From Roseovarius sp. 217 (GTDB lineage: Bacteria > Pseudomonadota > Alphaproteobacteria > Rhodobacterales > Rhodobacteraceae), in NCBI RefSeq assembly GCF_000152845.1, contig NZ_CH902584.1, positions 125,856-189,855 of the forward strand: 64,000 nt of DNA, read 5' to 3'. Below are positions 25,133-33,617 of the stretch, in pieces (the stretch's first letter is position 1; each line of letters begins with the position of its first letter). Position numbers and translations under genes: made by a program. Below the pieces are notes generated by a model that worked only from the letters and a program-made list of their open reading frames with translations, made no database searches and had not been told where the DNA came from.

Positions 25133-26821
25133 ATGGCACATGACGGACAGGATCTTGCGATGGCACAGCCGATTATTCTGGGCGACCTTCTGGCCTTGAC
25201 CAGTGTGGCACTTGCCCCGACCGAAGCCTTGCTGGAGCGGGCCACTGACGCCGTGCGCGCGCTGGTCACTGTCGAGGGGCGCGTGTCGGGGGCAGCCATC
25301 GAGGCGCATCAGACCGCAGCACATGGGCTGGCGTGGTTGGCCACCTATGTCGAGGCGCTACGGCAAATGCAGGCCTGGGCCACGCGGCTCGAGGAAAAGG
25401 ATCAATTTGGCGAGGTCGAGCAACTGATCCTGCAAATCGCATTCGGAGAATATCTGAGCCAGATCGCGGGTGGCATCCAGATGAATCAGGGCGAGATGGT
25501 GCGGCTTCAGGATCTGGGCCTGAGCCCCGACGATGCACATCTGATGATGGACCCCGCCGCCACAATGCTGATGCAGGCGGGCAATACCCAAGCCGCCCGC
25601 AGCCGGTTGGTGGATTTGATGCAGGAGCGGTCCGCCGAGATCACGGTGGGGCGGACAGGGCTGGATGATGAGCTGGAAATGATCCGCGAGCAGTTCCGGC
25701 GGTTTTCGGTCGAGAAGGTCGAGCCCTATGCGCATGAGTGGCATCTCAAGGATGAGCTCATTCCGATGGAGATCATCGAGGAATTGGCGGAAATGGGCGT
25801 CTTTGGCCTGACCATTCCCGAGGAATTCGGTGGTTTTGGGTTGAGCAAGGCGTCGATGGTTGTGGTCTCGGAAGAGTTGAGCCGGGGCTATATCGGGGTG
25901 GGCTCTCTGGGCACCCGGTCCGAGATTGCCGCCGAGTTGATCCTGTGTGGTGGTACTGAGGAACAAAAGGCCCATTGGTTGCCCAAGCTGGCCAGCGCCG
26001 AGATCCTGCCGACGGCGGTCTTTACCGAGCCCAACACCGGATCGGATCTGGGCAGTCTGCGCACCCGCGCTGTCAAGGACGAGGCTGGCGACTGGAAAGT
26101 CACGGGCAACAAGACATGGATCACCCATGCTGCGCGCACCCATGTGATGACGCTCTTGGCGCGCACCGTGCCCGACACCACCGATCACCGGGGGCTGTCG
26201 ATGTTTCTGGCCGAGAAAACCCCCGGCACCGATGACGCACCATTCCCGACCCCCGGCATGACCGGCGGCGAGATCGAGGTTCTGGGCTATCGTGGCATGA
26301 AGGAATATGAACTGGGGTTCGATAATTTTCACATCAAGGGCGAGAACCTGCTGGGCGGTGAAGAAGGCAAGGGCTTCAAGCAGTTGATGGAGACCTTTGA
26401 GTCTGCTCGCATTCAGACCGCCGCCCGCGCCGTGGGCGTCGCGCAATCCGCTCTCGATGTGGCGATGAAATATGCGCAGGACCGCAAGCAGTTTGGCCGC
26501 GCGTTGATCGAGTTTCCGCGTGTGTCGGGCAAGCTGGCGATGATGGCGGTCGAGATCATGGTGGCGCGGCAATTGACCTATTTCTCGGCTTGGGAAAAGG
26601 ATCACGGGCGGCGCTGTGACCTTGAGGCGGGGATGGCCAAGCTCTTGGGGGCGCGGGTGGCCTGGGCTGCGGCGGATAACGGATTGCAGATCCATGGCGG
26701 CAACGGTTTTGCGCTGGAGTACACCATCAGCCGGATTCTCTGTGACGCGCGCATTCTCAATATTTTCGAGGGCGCGGCCGAGATTCAGGCGCAGGTGATC
26801 GCGCGTCGGCTGCTGGGGTAA
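25133..26821 (+). CDS. mcd: (2S)-Methylsuccinyl-CoA dehydrogenase (ethylmalonyl-CoA pathway)
   Basis: FAD-dependent acyl-CoA dehydrogenase of 562 residues. The roughly 160-residue N-terminal extension before the dehydrogenase core distinguishes the methylsuccinyl-CoA enzyme from ordinary 380-residue family members. Core segments are VFGLTIPEEFGGFGLSKASM (near 222), AVFTEPNTGSDLGSLRT (near 297) and the C-terminal IFEGAAEIQAQVIARRLLG. It oxidises methylsuccinyl-CoA to mesaconyl-CoA, allowing acetyl-CoA assimilation without isocitrate lyase. The ATG 25133 and an ATG at 25124 share the AGGAAAAGGA ribosome-binding site; the former is chosen. ccr and ecm are not in the window. Confidence 0.88.
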   Translation: MAHDGQDLAMAQPIILGDLLALTSVALAPTEALLERATDAVRALVTVEGRVSGAAIEAHQTAAHGLAWLATYVEALRQMQAWATRLEEKDQFGEVEQLILQIAFGEYLSQIAGGIQMNQGEMVRLQDLGLSPDDAHLMMDPAATMLMQAGNTQAARSRLVDLMQERSAEITVGRTGLDDELEMIREQFRRFSVEKVEPYAHEWHLKDELIPMEIIEELAEMGVFGLTIPEEFGGFGLSKASMVVVSEELSRGYIGVGSLGTRSEIAAELILCGGTEEQKAHWLPKLASAEILPTAVFTEPNTGSDLGSLRTRAVKDEAGDWKVTGNKTWITHAARTHVMTLLARTVPDTTDHRGLSMFLAEKTPGTDDAPFPTPGMTGGEIEVLGYRGMKEYELGFDNFHIKGENLLGGEEGKGFKQLMETFESARIQTAARAVGVAQSALDVAMKYAQDRKQFGRALIEFPRVSGKLAMMAVEIMVARQLTYFSAWEKDHGRRCDLEAGMAKLLGARVAWAAADNGLQIHGGNGFALEYTISRILCDARILNIFEGAAEIQAQVIARRLLG

Positions 26822-26831
26822 CTGGGGCGAA

Positions 26832-26868
26832 TGAGGCGGCGGCGGACACCCCGCAATTTCCCGCCTCA
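26832..26868 (+). terminator. Possible terminator after mcd
   Basis: Inverted repeat TGAGGCGG (26832-26839) and CCGCCTCA (26861-26868) with a 21-nt loop, in the gap between mcd and ispH. There is only a short T-run after it, so termination is uncertain. Confidence 0.35.
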
Positions 26869-26923
26869 CCCTTTACCTGCCGCCTCCCCTGCCTTACCTC
26901 TAGACCCAAGCAGGAGACGCGCG

Positions 26924-27874
26924 ATGACCAAGCCCCCCCTCACCCTCTACCTCGCCGCGCCGCGCGGCTTTTGCGCCGGTGTGGACCGCGCCATCAAGAT
27001 CGTCGAAATGGCCCTCGCGAAATGGGGGGCGCCGGTCTATGTGCGCCATGAGATCGTGCATAACAAATACGTGGTCGATGACCTGCGCGCCAAGGGGGCG
27101 GTGTTCGTCGAGGAATTGGATGAGTGCCCTACCGACCGACCGGTGATCTTTTCCGCCCATGGCGTGCCGAAATCGGTCCCGTCGGAGGCCGCAGCGCGCC
27201 AGATGCTCTATGTCGATGCCACCTGCCCGCTGGTCAGCAAGGTGCATATCGAGGCAGAGCGGCACCATGAGAACGGGCTGCAAATTGTGATGATCGGCCA
27301 TGCCGGGCACCCCGAAACCGTGGGCACCATGGGGCAATTGCCGACAGGCGAGGTGCTCTTGGTCGAGACCCCCGCCGATGTCGCCACGCTTGCGGTGCGC
27401 GACGCGGCCCGCCTTGCCTTTGTCACTCAAACCACCCTCTCGGTCGATGACACTGCCGAGGTGGTCGCGGCGCTTCAGGCGCGGTTCCCGGCGATTGTCG
27501 GCCCGCATAAGGAAGACATCTGTTACGCCACCACCAACCGGCAAGAGGCGGTCAAGGCCATGGCGGAACGGGCCGAGGCGATGCTGGTCGTGGGCGCACC
27601 CAATTCGTCGAATTCCAAACGTCTGGTCGAGGTCGGCGCGCGGGCGGGCTGCACGTACTCCCAGCTCGTGCAACGCGCCACCGACATCGACTGGCGCGCG
27701 CTGGACGGTATCGCCTCTATCGGCATTACCGCCGGGGCCTCTGCGCCGGAAGTGTTGGTCAACGAGGTGATCGACGCCTTCCACGCCCGCTATGACGTCA
27801 CCGTCGAACAGGTCGAAACCGCGCAGGAAACGGTTGAGTTCAAGGTGCCGAGGGTGCTGCGGGAGAAGGTATGA
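26924..27874 (+). CDS. ispH: 4-Hydroxy-3-methylbut-2-enyl diphosphate reductase IspH
   Basis: Last enzyme of the MEP isoprenoid pathway, reducing HMBPP to IPP and DMAPP with a [4Fe-4S] cluster. The three cluster cysteines lie in [12 protein letters not shown] (near 15), DATCPLVSK (near 100) and [12 protein letters not shown] (near 200); the catalytic Glu/Thr stretch and SNSKRL are intact. The ATG at 26924 follows CAGGAG and gives 316 residues. The 3' 75 bases are partly repeated at 28652-28723, marking an insertion event just downstream. The C-terminus (VPRVLREKV) differs from the remnant (VPRILRQPA), so one of the two is foreign. Confidence 0.96.
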   Translation: MTKPPLTLYLAAPRGFCAGVDRAIKIVEMALAKWGAPVYVRHEIVHNKYVVDDLRAKGAVFVEELDECPTDRPVIFSAHGVPKSVPSEAAARQMLYVDATCPLVSKVHIEAERHHENGLQIVMIGHAGHPETVGTMGQLPTGEVLLVETPADVATLAVRDAARLAFVTQTTLSVDDTAEVVAALQARFPAIVGPHKEDICYATTNRQEAVKAMAERAEAMLVVGAPNSSNSKRLVEVGARAGCTYSQLVQRATDIDWRALDGIASIGITAGASAPEVLVNEVIDAFHARYDVTVEQVETAQETVEFKVPRVLREKV

Positions 27875-28651
27875 GGGGGATTGGGTGACGTGTCGGATGG
27901 TCGGTTTGAGCCCTGAGCGGCGGATGCTGCGCAGTAAACGAATGTCGTCTTACTCATTTCAGTCACTACCTTGGGGGCCAAGACTGCACCCTTACTTAAG
28001 GCAGGGAAACGTTCGCTAGTCTGGCCCGATAAAACAAATCCAATGTTGCGACACCAAGTTGTACATATTCGCATGTCGTGAGTTCATAGCCGTTCAGCCC
28101 AGAACATTCAGGAACGTTTTCGAACGTATCAACGGCTCGCTCCAAGGCGCGTTCGTATCCTTTAGGTGCATAACCGTTTCCTTCTATCGTTGGCGGCAAA
28201 AGCGGTAGTAACTCCTCATAAAAAGTGCGCATTGAGGCCACGACGTCAGACAGACAGGAGCCAGTTCCTTTGTCCACAGCTATACAAATGTCTCCCGCGA
28301 CAACTACACAGTGCTGCTGCATCCAACCACGGTAACGCAAATCTAGAGGCTCAATGGCTTTTAAACAGTCGACAACGTCCGGCGTTGGCAAATCGAGATC
28401 CGCCCTGGTCAGGCTCGGAGCCGCAACGAAAACCAAACATACCGACATGAATATCCTAAACATCTGACTAGATTGGATTTGCGATGAGTTGGAGTCAACT
28501 CATTACTCCGCAAAGCTTACCTATCTCAATGGTCCGGTAGCGGCCATTCAGACGGCACCATTGAACGGCAGCAAAGTCCGCACATCAGACACACACCACC
28601 GCACCAACCAATAGCCCAAATTCGTGTTCCCCGCGCCACCACAGTATCTCG
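27875..28651. mobile_element. Lower-GC insert that displaced the original ispH 3' end
   Basis: About 780 bp between the ispH stop and a second ispH 3' fragment. A 60-bp sample (28081-28140) is about 50% GC, clearly below the neighbouring genes. The only supported gene is a secreted protein on the minus strand. The 29-bp stretches 27813-27841 and 28662-28690 are identical, so the segment is bounded by direct repeats formed from ispH. No integrase or transposase is present. It was probably acquired by homologous recombination into ispH or by a lost integrative element. Confidence 0.6.
27996..28463 (-). CDS. Small secreted Cys-rich protein on the ispH insert
   Basis: 155-residue protein with a clear signal peptide (MFRIFMSVCLVFVAAPSLTRA). 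Six cysteines after the signal (in PDVVDCLKAI, QHCVVV, GDICIA, GSCLSD, VPECSG and LTTCEY) suggest disulfide bonds in the periplasm. The spacing HC...DIC...GSCL followed by an aromatic-rich helix resembles the DUF1311/LprI-type lysozyme-inhibitor-like proteins of this order, but the match is weak. Codon use and GC look lower than in neighbours, consistent with transfer. No function is claimed. Confidence 0.6.
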   Translation of the reverse strand: MFRIFMSVCLVFVAAPSLTRADLDLPTPDVVDCLKAIEPLDLRYRGWMQQHCVVVAGDICIAVDKGTGSCLSDVVASMRTFYEELLPLLPPTIEGNGYAPKGYERALERAVDTFENVPECSGLNGYELTTCEYVQLGVATLDLFYRARLANVSLP

Positions 28652-28723
28652 GTCGAGGTGATCGAAACCGCGCAGGAAACGGTTGAGTTCACGGTGCCCC
28701 GCATCCTGCGTCAACCGGCCTGA
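28652..28723 (+). pseudogene. Duplicated 3' end of ispH
   Basis: Encodes 23 codons and a stop that align to the IspH C-terminus: [20 protein letters not shown] here against [20 protein letters not shown] in the intact gene. 29 bp (28662-28690) are identical to 27813-27841. There is no start, so it is a remnant. It probably marks the ancestral ispH end, 3 bp from the convergent metallo-hydrolase stop. Confidence 0.85.
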
Positions 28724-28726
28724 GCC

Positions 28727-29539
28727 TCATTCGTTATCCCGCAGCCACGCTGGGCGCAGGACGACAATCGTGGGTCGGTCCGGCAGGGTGCGCAAGGAGA
28801 CTTCAATATCGCTCACACCGGGGCGCGCGATGGCGAAATCCGCCTCCATCCCCGCCAGAAACCGCTCAAGCGTGCTGTCGCCAAACCAATGCATCGGCAA
28901 AACAATCGAGGCCTTCACCCGCCTCAGCACGCTCATCATATCCGCGATATTCATCGTGAACCCGCCATCGACCGGGGCCATTACCACATCCATCCGGCCA
29001 AGTGCTGCATATTGATCATCCGACGGCTCGTGATGCAGATGGCCCAGATGGGCGATGCAGAGCCCCTCGGCCTCGAACACGAAAATCGAATTGCCCTTGG
29101 CCTCGACCCCACCGCCCGAGCGGATGTCGGTCGAGACATTGCGCACGAGGAGCGTGTCCAGATCAAGGTGATGCTCGATCCCCTCGCCATACGCGCCCCA
29201 CCCCGGCAGAACATGCGGAATCGCCGGATCGGGAAAGGCGGTCCAATGGGTGTCATGGGCATGGTTCATGGTGACGATATCGGGGATCAGATCGGCACTG
29301 CCAATAAATCCGGTGAAATCCGTGATCGCATTATACCCGCCCGCCTGAATGAGAAACGAGGCATGGGCGATATAGCGCAGCCGCACGGTATACTCGGGCA
29401 AGGGCGCGCGGAAACTGGCCCGGTGCAGATATTCCAGCCCCGGCGTCGCATCGGCCAAGGCGATGCAATGGCTCGGGCGGCGGTCCTGCGCGGTAGCGGG
29501 TGCGGCCAGCACCAGGACAAACAAGACAAGTCGGATCAT
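28727..29539 (-). CDS. Secreted metallo-beta-lactamase-fold hydrolase (UlaG-like)
   Basis: 270-residue protein with a signal peptide (MIRLVLFVLVLAAPATAQ). The metal-binding motif HAHDTHW (H-x-H-x-D-H type) lies near residue 92, and further ligands may come from AHLGHLHHEPSD (near 155), PVDGGFTMN and LPMHWFGDS. The fold resembles UlaG-like and N-acyl-phosphatidylethanolamine-type metallo-hydrolases. Periplasmic location is expected; the substrate is unknown. The ATG at 29539 with a GGGAGGAG ribosome-binding site and signal peptide is preferred to the frame start 12 residues upstream. It is convergent with the ispH remnant. Confidence 0.82.
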   Translation of the reverse strand: MIRLVLFVLVLAAPATAQDRRPSHCIALADATPGLEYLHRASFRAPLPEYTVRLRYIAHASFLIQAGGYNAITDFTGFIGSADLIPDIVTMNHAHDTHWTAFPDPAIPHVLPGWGAYGEGIEHHLDLDTLLVRNVSTDIRSGGGVEAKGNSIFVFEAEGLCIAHLGHLHHEPSDDQYAALGRMDVVMAPVDGGFTMNIADMMSVLRRVKASIVLPMHWFGDSTLERFLAGMEADFAIARPGVSDIEVSLRTLPDRPTIVVLRPAWLRDNE

Positions 29540-29887
29540 CGGCACTCCTCCCTTTTGTGGAGGGGAAGATAGCACGGATTGGCGCGCGGTCAGGGGTTTG
29601 GCGGCGAAACGCGGCGGGACGGGATCGACGCTGCTGGAAAATCAGCCGCTATTGGCCTGAAGGGGACGGATGGACCTGTGCGATGAGCCGCGCGGTGCCC
29701 GTCCGCGGGAGGGTGCTGAAGCGGTGAAGGATGGCACTTTATGCCAGCAAAACACTCCCGCGTTATACGTATGTTGATACGTTGCAAAGGCACCCGCCCG
29801 GGGGGCGGTCGGGCGCCGCGCGGCGGTGCCTATGGCACCTTGATTCCGCGCTTTGATGATTGGGGCCAACGCCCGCTCAAGGTCAAA
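29540..29887. other. Intergenic region with mutually exclusive hairpins, no gene supported
   Basis: 348 bp between the metallo-hydrolase start and the GNAT stop, both on the minus strand. GGTGCC (29825-29830) can pair with GGCACC at 29834-29839 (3-nt loop) or, through GGCGGTGCC, with GGCACCCGCC near 29787. The two pairings exclude one another, as in attenuators. Frames here look like chance reading. The region is very GC-rich and gives no recognisable promoter. Confidence 0.4.
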
Positions 29888-30475
29888 TCACCCCACATCT
29901 GTCCGCCCCCGCCGATCCGCACGCAACGCGGCATAGAGCACATGCGTCCGCCAACGCCCGTTGATCTGCAAATAGCTTTGCGCGACGCCCTCGTACTTGA
30001 ACCCGCATTTTTCCAGCAGCGCCCGCGACGCTTGGTTTTCCGGCAGACAGGCCGCCTCGATCCGGCTCAGATCCAGCCGATCAAAGGCATGATGCACCAC
30101 CCCTGCGATGGCCTCCTGCATATAGCCCTGCCGCGCAAAGGGCTGTCCGATCCAATAACCCAGCGTGCCCGCCTGCGCCGGTCCGCGCCGGATATTGTCC
30201 AGAGTGATTGCTCCCAAAAGCGCCTGATCCTCGCGTCGGATCAAAAAGAGCGGCATTGCACTGCCGCTGGCAATCGAGCGTTGCGCCCACCAGACCCGAT
30301 TGGAAAACCCCTTGCGCGCCAGATGATCCGAAGCCCAGAGCGGCTCCCACGGGGTGAGGAAATCCGCACTGTCTGCCCGCAAACTGCTCCAGTTGCGAAA
30401 ATCACCGATCACCGGCTGCCGCAAGGTTAGACGCTCTGTCTCGATCCTGAGCTTGCGGCGCGGCAAGAGCATCAT
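29888..30475 (-). CDS. GNAT family N-acetyltransferase (RimJ-like)
   Basis: 195-residue acetyltransferase of the RimJ/RimL group, which acetylates N-termini of ribosomal and other proteins. The beta strand IETERLTLRQPVIGDF opens the domain (near 11-26), the pyrophosphate-loop pattern GYWIGQPFARQGYMQEA lies near 128-144, and the CoA-binding ACLPENQASRALLEKCGF follows near 160. The start is ATG 30475, overlapping the M16 peptidase stop by one base (TGATG). It is the last gene of the thrC-M16-GNAT group. The substrate is not predictable. Confidence 0.85.
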   Translation of the reverse strand: MMLLPRRKLRIETERLTLRQPVIGDFRNWSSLRADSADFLTPWEPLWASDHLARKGFSNRVWWAQRSIASGSAMPLFLIRREDQALLGAITLDNIRRGPAQAGTLGYWIGQPFARQGYMQEAIAGVVHHAFDRLDLSRIEAACLPENQASRALLEKCGFKYEGVAQSYLQINGRWRTHVLYAALRADRRGRTDVG

Positions 30476-31737
30476 CAGGCAGCGCGCCTCGCATCAAGCG
30501 CGGCCAGTGTCGGGGCCTGCTCGACCGGGCCATAGAGCGCCAAAGCAGAGGGGGCACGCGCCACTGTGCTCTCGGCCAGCCGCTTGACATCCGCCAGCGT
30601 CACCGCGTCGATCCGTTCCACCACCTCGGGCAGGTCCGGCACCCGGCCCCAGATTTGCAGCATCCGCGCCAGACGTTCGGCGCGGTTGCTCGGGCTCTCC
30701 AGCCCCATCAGCAACCCGGCCTTCATCTGTGCCCGCGCCCGCTCGACTTCGGCCACGCTCATGTCGTCGGCGGCACGCTTCATCTCATCGACCGTGATCC
30801 CTGCCAGATCGCCCAGTTGCTCGGCCGAAGTGCCTGCGTAGATCGTCATCATCCCGGTGTCGGAATAGGCCCCGGCCTGCGCATAGATCGAATAGCAGAG
30901 GCCCCGCCGCTCGCGGATCTCCTGAAACAACCGCGACGACATCGACCCACCAAGGGCAGAGGCATAGATCTGCGCGGTATAGATATCGGGATGCGCGTAA
31001 TCCGGGCTCTCGAACGCCAGCGCGAAATGCGCCTGCTCCAGATCCTTGACGTGCCGCGTCTCGCCGCCCGCGAACCGTGCGACGGGCGGCTCAATCGCAT
31101 CGCTTGGGATCATATCGCCAAACATGCCTTCGGCCATACGCACCAGCGCCTCGTGATCCACCGCTCCCGCCGCCGACAGAACCATCTGACCGGGCCGGTA
31201 ATACTGATCCACAAACCGCTCCAGATCAGGGCGGTCAAAGCCGCGCACGCGCTCTTCCGCCCCTAGAATGGTGCGTCCCAGCGGGTGATCGGGATAGGCC
31301 TTTTCCTGTAGCCAGTCGAAAATGATGTCGTCCGGCGTATCCGCCGCCTGCCCGATCTCTTGCAGGATCACGCCGCGCTCCACCTCGATCTCGCGCGGGT
31401 CGAACACCGGATTGCGCAGGATATCCGCCACCACATCGAGCGCGAGCGGCACATCCTCCTTGAGCACGCGCACGTAATAGGCCGTGACCTCGCGCGAGGT
31501 ATAGGCGTTGATATAGCCGCCCACATCCTCGATCGCCTCGGCAATCTGCAAGGCCGAGCGCCGCTTGGTCCCTTTGAAGGCCATATGCTCCAGAAAATGC
31601 GCGATGCCGTTCTGGCTGGCCTCTTCATGGCGCGCGCCTGCCAGCACCCAGACGCCAATCGCCGCCGATTGCAGGCCGGGCATATACTCCGAGACGATGC
31701 GAAACCCGTTGGGCAGGGTGGTCAGTTGGACACTCAA
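30475..31737 (-). CDS. M16 family zinc peptidase (processing-peptidase-like)
   Basis: 420-residue zinc metallopeptidase of the pitrilysin/mitochondrial-processing-peptidase family. The inverted zinc motif HFLEHMAFKGT (HxxEH) lies near residues 47-57 and the third ligand Glu falls in the helix about 75 residues later (near 125-135). The C-terminal half carries the non-catalytic M16 domain. The start overlaps the thrC stop (ATGA). thrC followed by an M16 peptidase and a GNAT gene is a common order in Rhodobacterales. It is probably cytoplasmic or periplasmic; no signal peptide is apparent. Confidence 0.93.
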   Translation of the reverse strand: MSVQLTTLPNGFRIVSEYMPGLQSAAIGVWVLAGARHEEASQNGIAHFLEHMAFKGTKRRSALQIAEAIEDVGGYINAYTSREVTAYYVRVLKEDVPLALDVVADILRNPVFDPREIEVERGVILQEIGQAADTPDDIIFDWLQEKAYPDHPLGRTILGAEERVRGFDRPDLERFVDQYYRPGQMVLSAAGAVDHEALVRMAEGMFGDMIPSDAIEPPVARFAGGETRHVKDLEQAHFALAFESPDYAHPDIYTAQIYASALGGSMSSRLFQEIRERRGLCYSIYAQAGAYSDTGMMTIYAGTSAEQLGDLAGITVDEMKRAADDMSVAEVERARAQMKAGLLMGLESPSNRAERLARMLQIWGRVPDLPEVVERIDAVTLADVKRLAESTVARAPSALALYGPVEQAPTLAALDARRAA

Positions 31738-33122
31738 TGGGCAATCCGTTCCTTGATCAATGTTTCAATGGCGTCGAGGTCATTGGCGACCCGCGTCACG
31801 CGCTCATCCCGCTCATACAGGTTCGCCATACGCTCGGGCAAGGGGGGGTGAATACCGCTTGCGTCCTCCACCGCCGCCGGAAACTTGGCGGGATGCGCGG
31901 TGGCCAGCGTGATCATCGGAACGCCCGCGCGACGCTCTGCCTCTGCCACATGCACGCCCACGGCGGAATGCGGGCAGAGCAATTCGCCACTCGTCGCCCA
32001 AGTCCGCCGGATCGCGGCGCGGGTCTCGTCCTCGTCACAACGCCCGCTATCGAATGTCTCGCGCAGCGCCTCCAGCGCGCCCTGGCTCACGGTGAATCCG
32101 CCCGCCTTCAACTCGTCCATCACCTGCGCCACAGCGCCGCCATCCTGCCCATAGGCATAAAAGAGCGCGCGTTCAAAGTTGGAACTCACCTGAATATCCA
32201 TCGAGGGGCTGATCGAGGGGGCAACCCCATCGGGCCGATAGTCGCCGGTGCTCAGACAGCGGTGCAGAATATCGTTCTGATTGGTCGCCACCACCAGCCG
32301 GTCAATCGGCAGCCCCATCCGCTTGGCGATATAGCCCGCAAAGACGTCGCCAAAATTGCCCGTGGGCACGGTGAAACTCACCTTGCGGTCGGGCGCGCCG
32401 AGACTCACGGCAGAGGTGAAATAATACACCACCTGCGCCAGAACCCGCGCCCAGTTGATGCTGTTGACCCCTGCCAAACGCACCCCGTCGCGGAACTCGA
32501 AATCGTTGAACATATCCTTGACGCGCGCCTGTGCGTCGTCGAAATGCCCGTCAATCGCCAGCGCATGCACATTGCTCTCAGCCGGCGTCGTCATCTGCCG
32601 CCGCTGCACCTCTGATACGCGGCCATGCGGATAGAGGATGAACACATCCACCGCATCCAAGCCGCGAAACGCCTCGATCGCCGCAGAGCCGGTATCGCCG
32701 CTTGTCGCGCCCACGATGCTCACCCGATTGCCCGAACGTTTGAGCGAAAACTCGAACATCTGCCCGATGAGCTGCATGGCGAAATCCTTGAACGCCAGCG
32801 TCGGGCCGTGGAACAGCTCGAGGAGGAAATGCCCCGGTGCCAACTGCTTCAAGGGTGCCCGCGCGGCATGGCCAAACCCCTCATAGGCCCGCGCGATGAT
32901 CCCGCGAAATTCGTCGTCGGTAAAGGCATCGCCGATGAAGGGCCGCATCACTCGGAACGCGGCCTCCTCATAGCTCACCCCTTCCAGCGCGCGGATGTCC
33001 TCATGGCTCATCTGCGGAATGCTTTCGGGCAGGTAAAGCCCGCCATCGCGCGCAAGCCCGGTCAGCATCGCCTCTTCAAAACTAAGCGTGGGCGCGCGGC
33101 CCCGTGTCGAGATGTATTTCAT
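31734..33122 (-). CDS. thrC: Threonine synthase ThrC
   Basis: Converts O-phosphohomoserine to threonine with PLP. The PLP lysine is in GPTLAFKDFAMQLIG near 107-121, and the phosphate-loop serine/glycine segment SIVGATSGDTGSAAIEAF follows near 136. Length is 462 residues, the long (class 2, proteobacterial) type. The start MKYISTRGRAPTLSFEEAML is characteristic. It lies 12 bp from the preceding membrane protein on the same strand and overlaps the M16 gene by four bases. Confidence 0.96.
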   Translation of the reverse strand: MKYISTRGRAPTLSFEEAMLTGLARDGGLYLPESIPQMSHEDIRALEGVSYEEAAFRVMRPFIGDAFTDDEFRGIIARAYEGFGHAARAPLKQLAPGHFLLELFHGPTLAFKDFAMQLIGQMFEFSLKRSGNRVSIVGATSGDTGSAAIEAFRGLDAVDVFILYPHGRVSEVQRRQMTTPAESNVHALAIDGHFDDAQARVKDMFNDFEFRDGVRLAGVNSINWARVLAQVVYYFTSAVSLGAPDRKVSFTVPTGNFGDVFAGYIAKRMGLPIDRLVVATNQNDILHRCLSTGDYRPDGVAPSISPSMDIQVSSNFERALFYAYGQDGGAVAQVMDELKAGGFTVSQGALEALRETFDSGRCDEDETRAAIRRTWATSGELLCPHSAVGVHVAEAERRAGVPMITLATAHPAKFPAAVEDASGIHPPLPERMANLYERDERVTRVANDLDAIETLIKERIAH

Positions 33123-33134
33123 GCCCCTGCCCTT

Positions 33135-33617
33135 CTATTCGCTCGCCTTGCCAAGACGCGTTTCAAGCGCACGATAGAGCGCCGCCTTGTCCACGCCAAA
33201 CAGGCCGATATGCAAAGTTTTTCCAAGACTGTGATAGCGCAGCGGATACCACCGAAGGCTCGCTTGCTTCATTTCCAGCCGAATGTCACGCTGCCGTTGG
33301 ATACTGTCAAAGGTTGGGGGCAGCATCTGCGTGACATCCGCGAAGAGGATCGACGCCCCCGCCGGGTAATATGTCAACGCATCGTCATCGATGACCATGT
33401 AGCGCGTTCGCATCGCTACAGCGATGAACGCGGCACCCAGTGCCGTTCCGAAACAAAAAAGGACTACCTCGGAGGTATCAAGTGTCCGCCGGACCATCGG
33501 CACACCAAGCGAGAGCAGGCAAACGATAAACGCCATCATGCCCATAATGATCATCTCATTCAGTCGAATCTCGATGATCTCCAGCGCGCGCCCGCCATCC
33601 GTTAAGTTTTCATTCAT
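33135..33617 (-). CDS. Small two-helix membrane protein after surf1
   Basis: 160-residue protein with two adjacent hydrophobic helices (about residues 22-42 and 53-73) followed by a soluble domain of about 85 residues with a PH-like pattern (YMVIDDDALTYYPAG, VTQMLPPTF). Such small bacterial membrane-PH-type proteins are of unknown function. The ATG at 33617 overlaps the surf1 stop (ATGA), so it is translationally coupled to surf1 and is probably part of the cta operon. The protein ends 12 bp before thrC. I do not recognise a named family. Confidence 0.7.
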   Translation of the reverse strand: MNENLTDGGRALEIIEIRLNEMIIMGMMAFIVCLLSLGVPMVRRTLDTSEVVLFCFGTALGAAFIAVAMRTRYMVIDDDALTYYPAGASILFADVTQMLPPTFDSIQRQRDIRLEMKQASLRWYPLRYHSLGKTLHIGLFGVDKAALYRALETRLGKASE

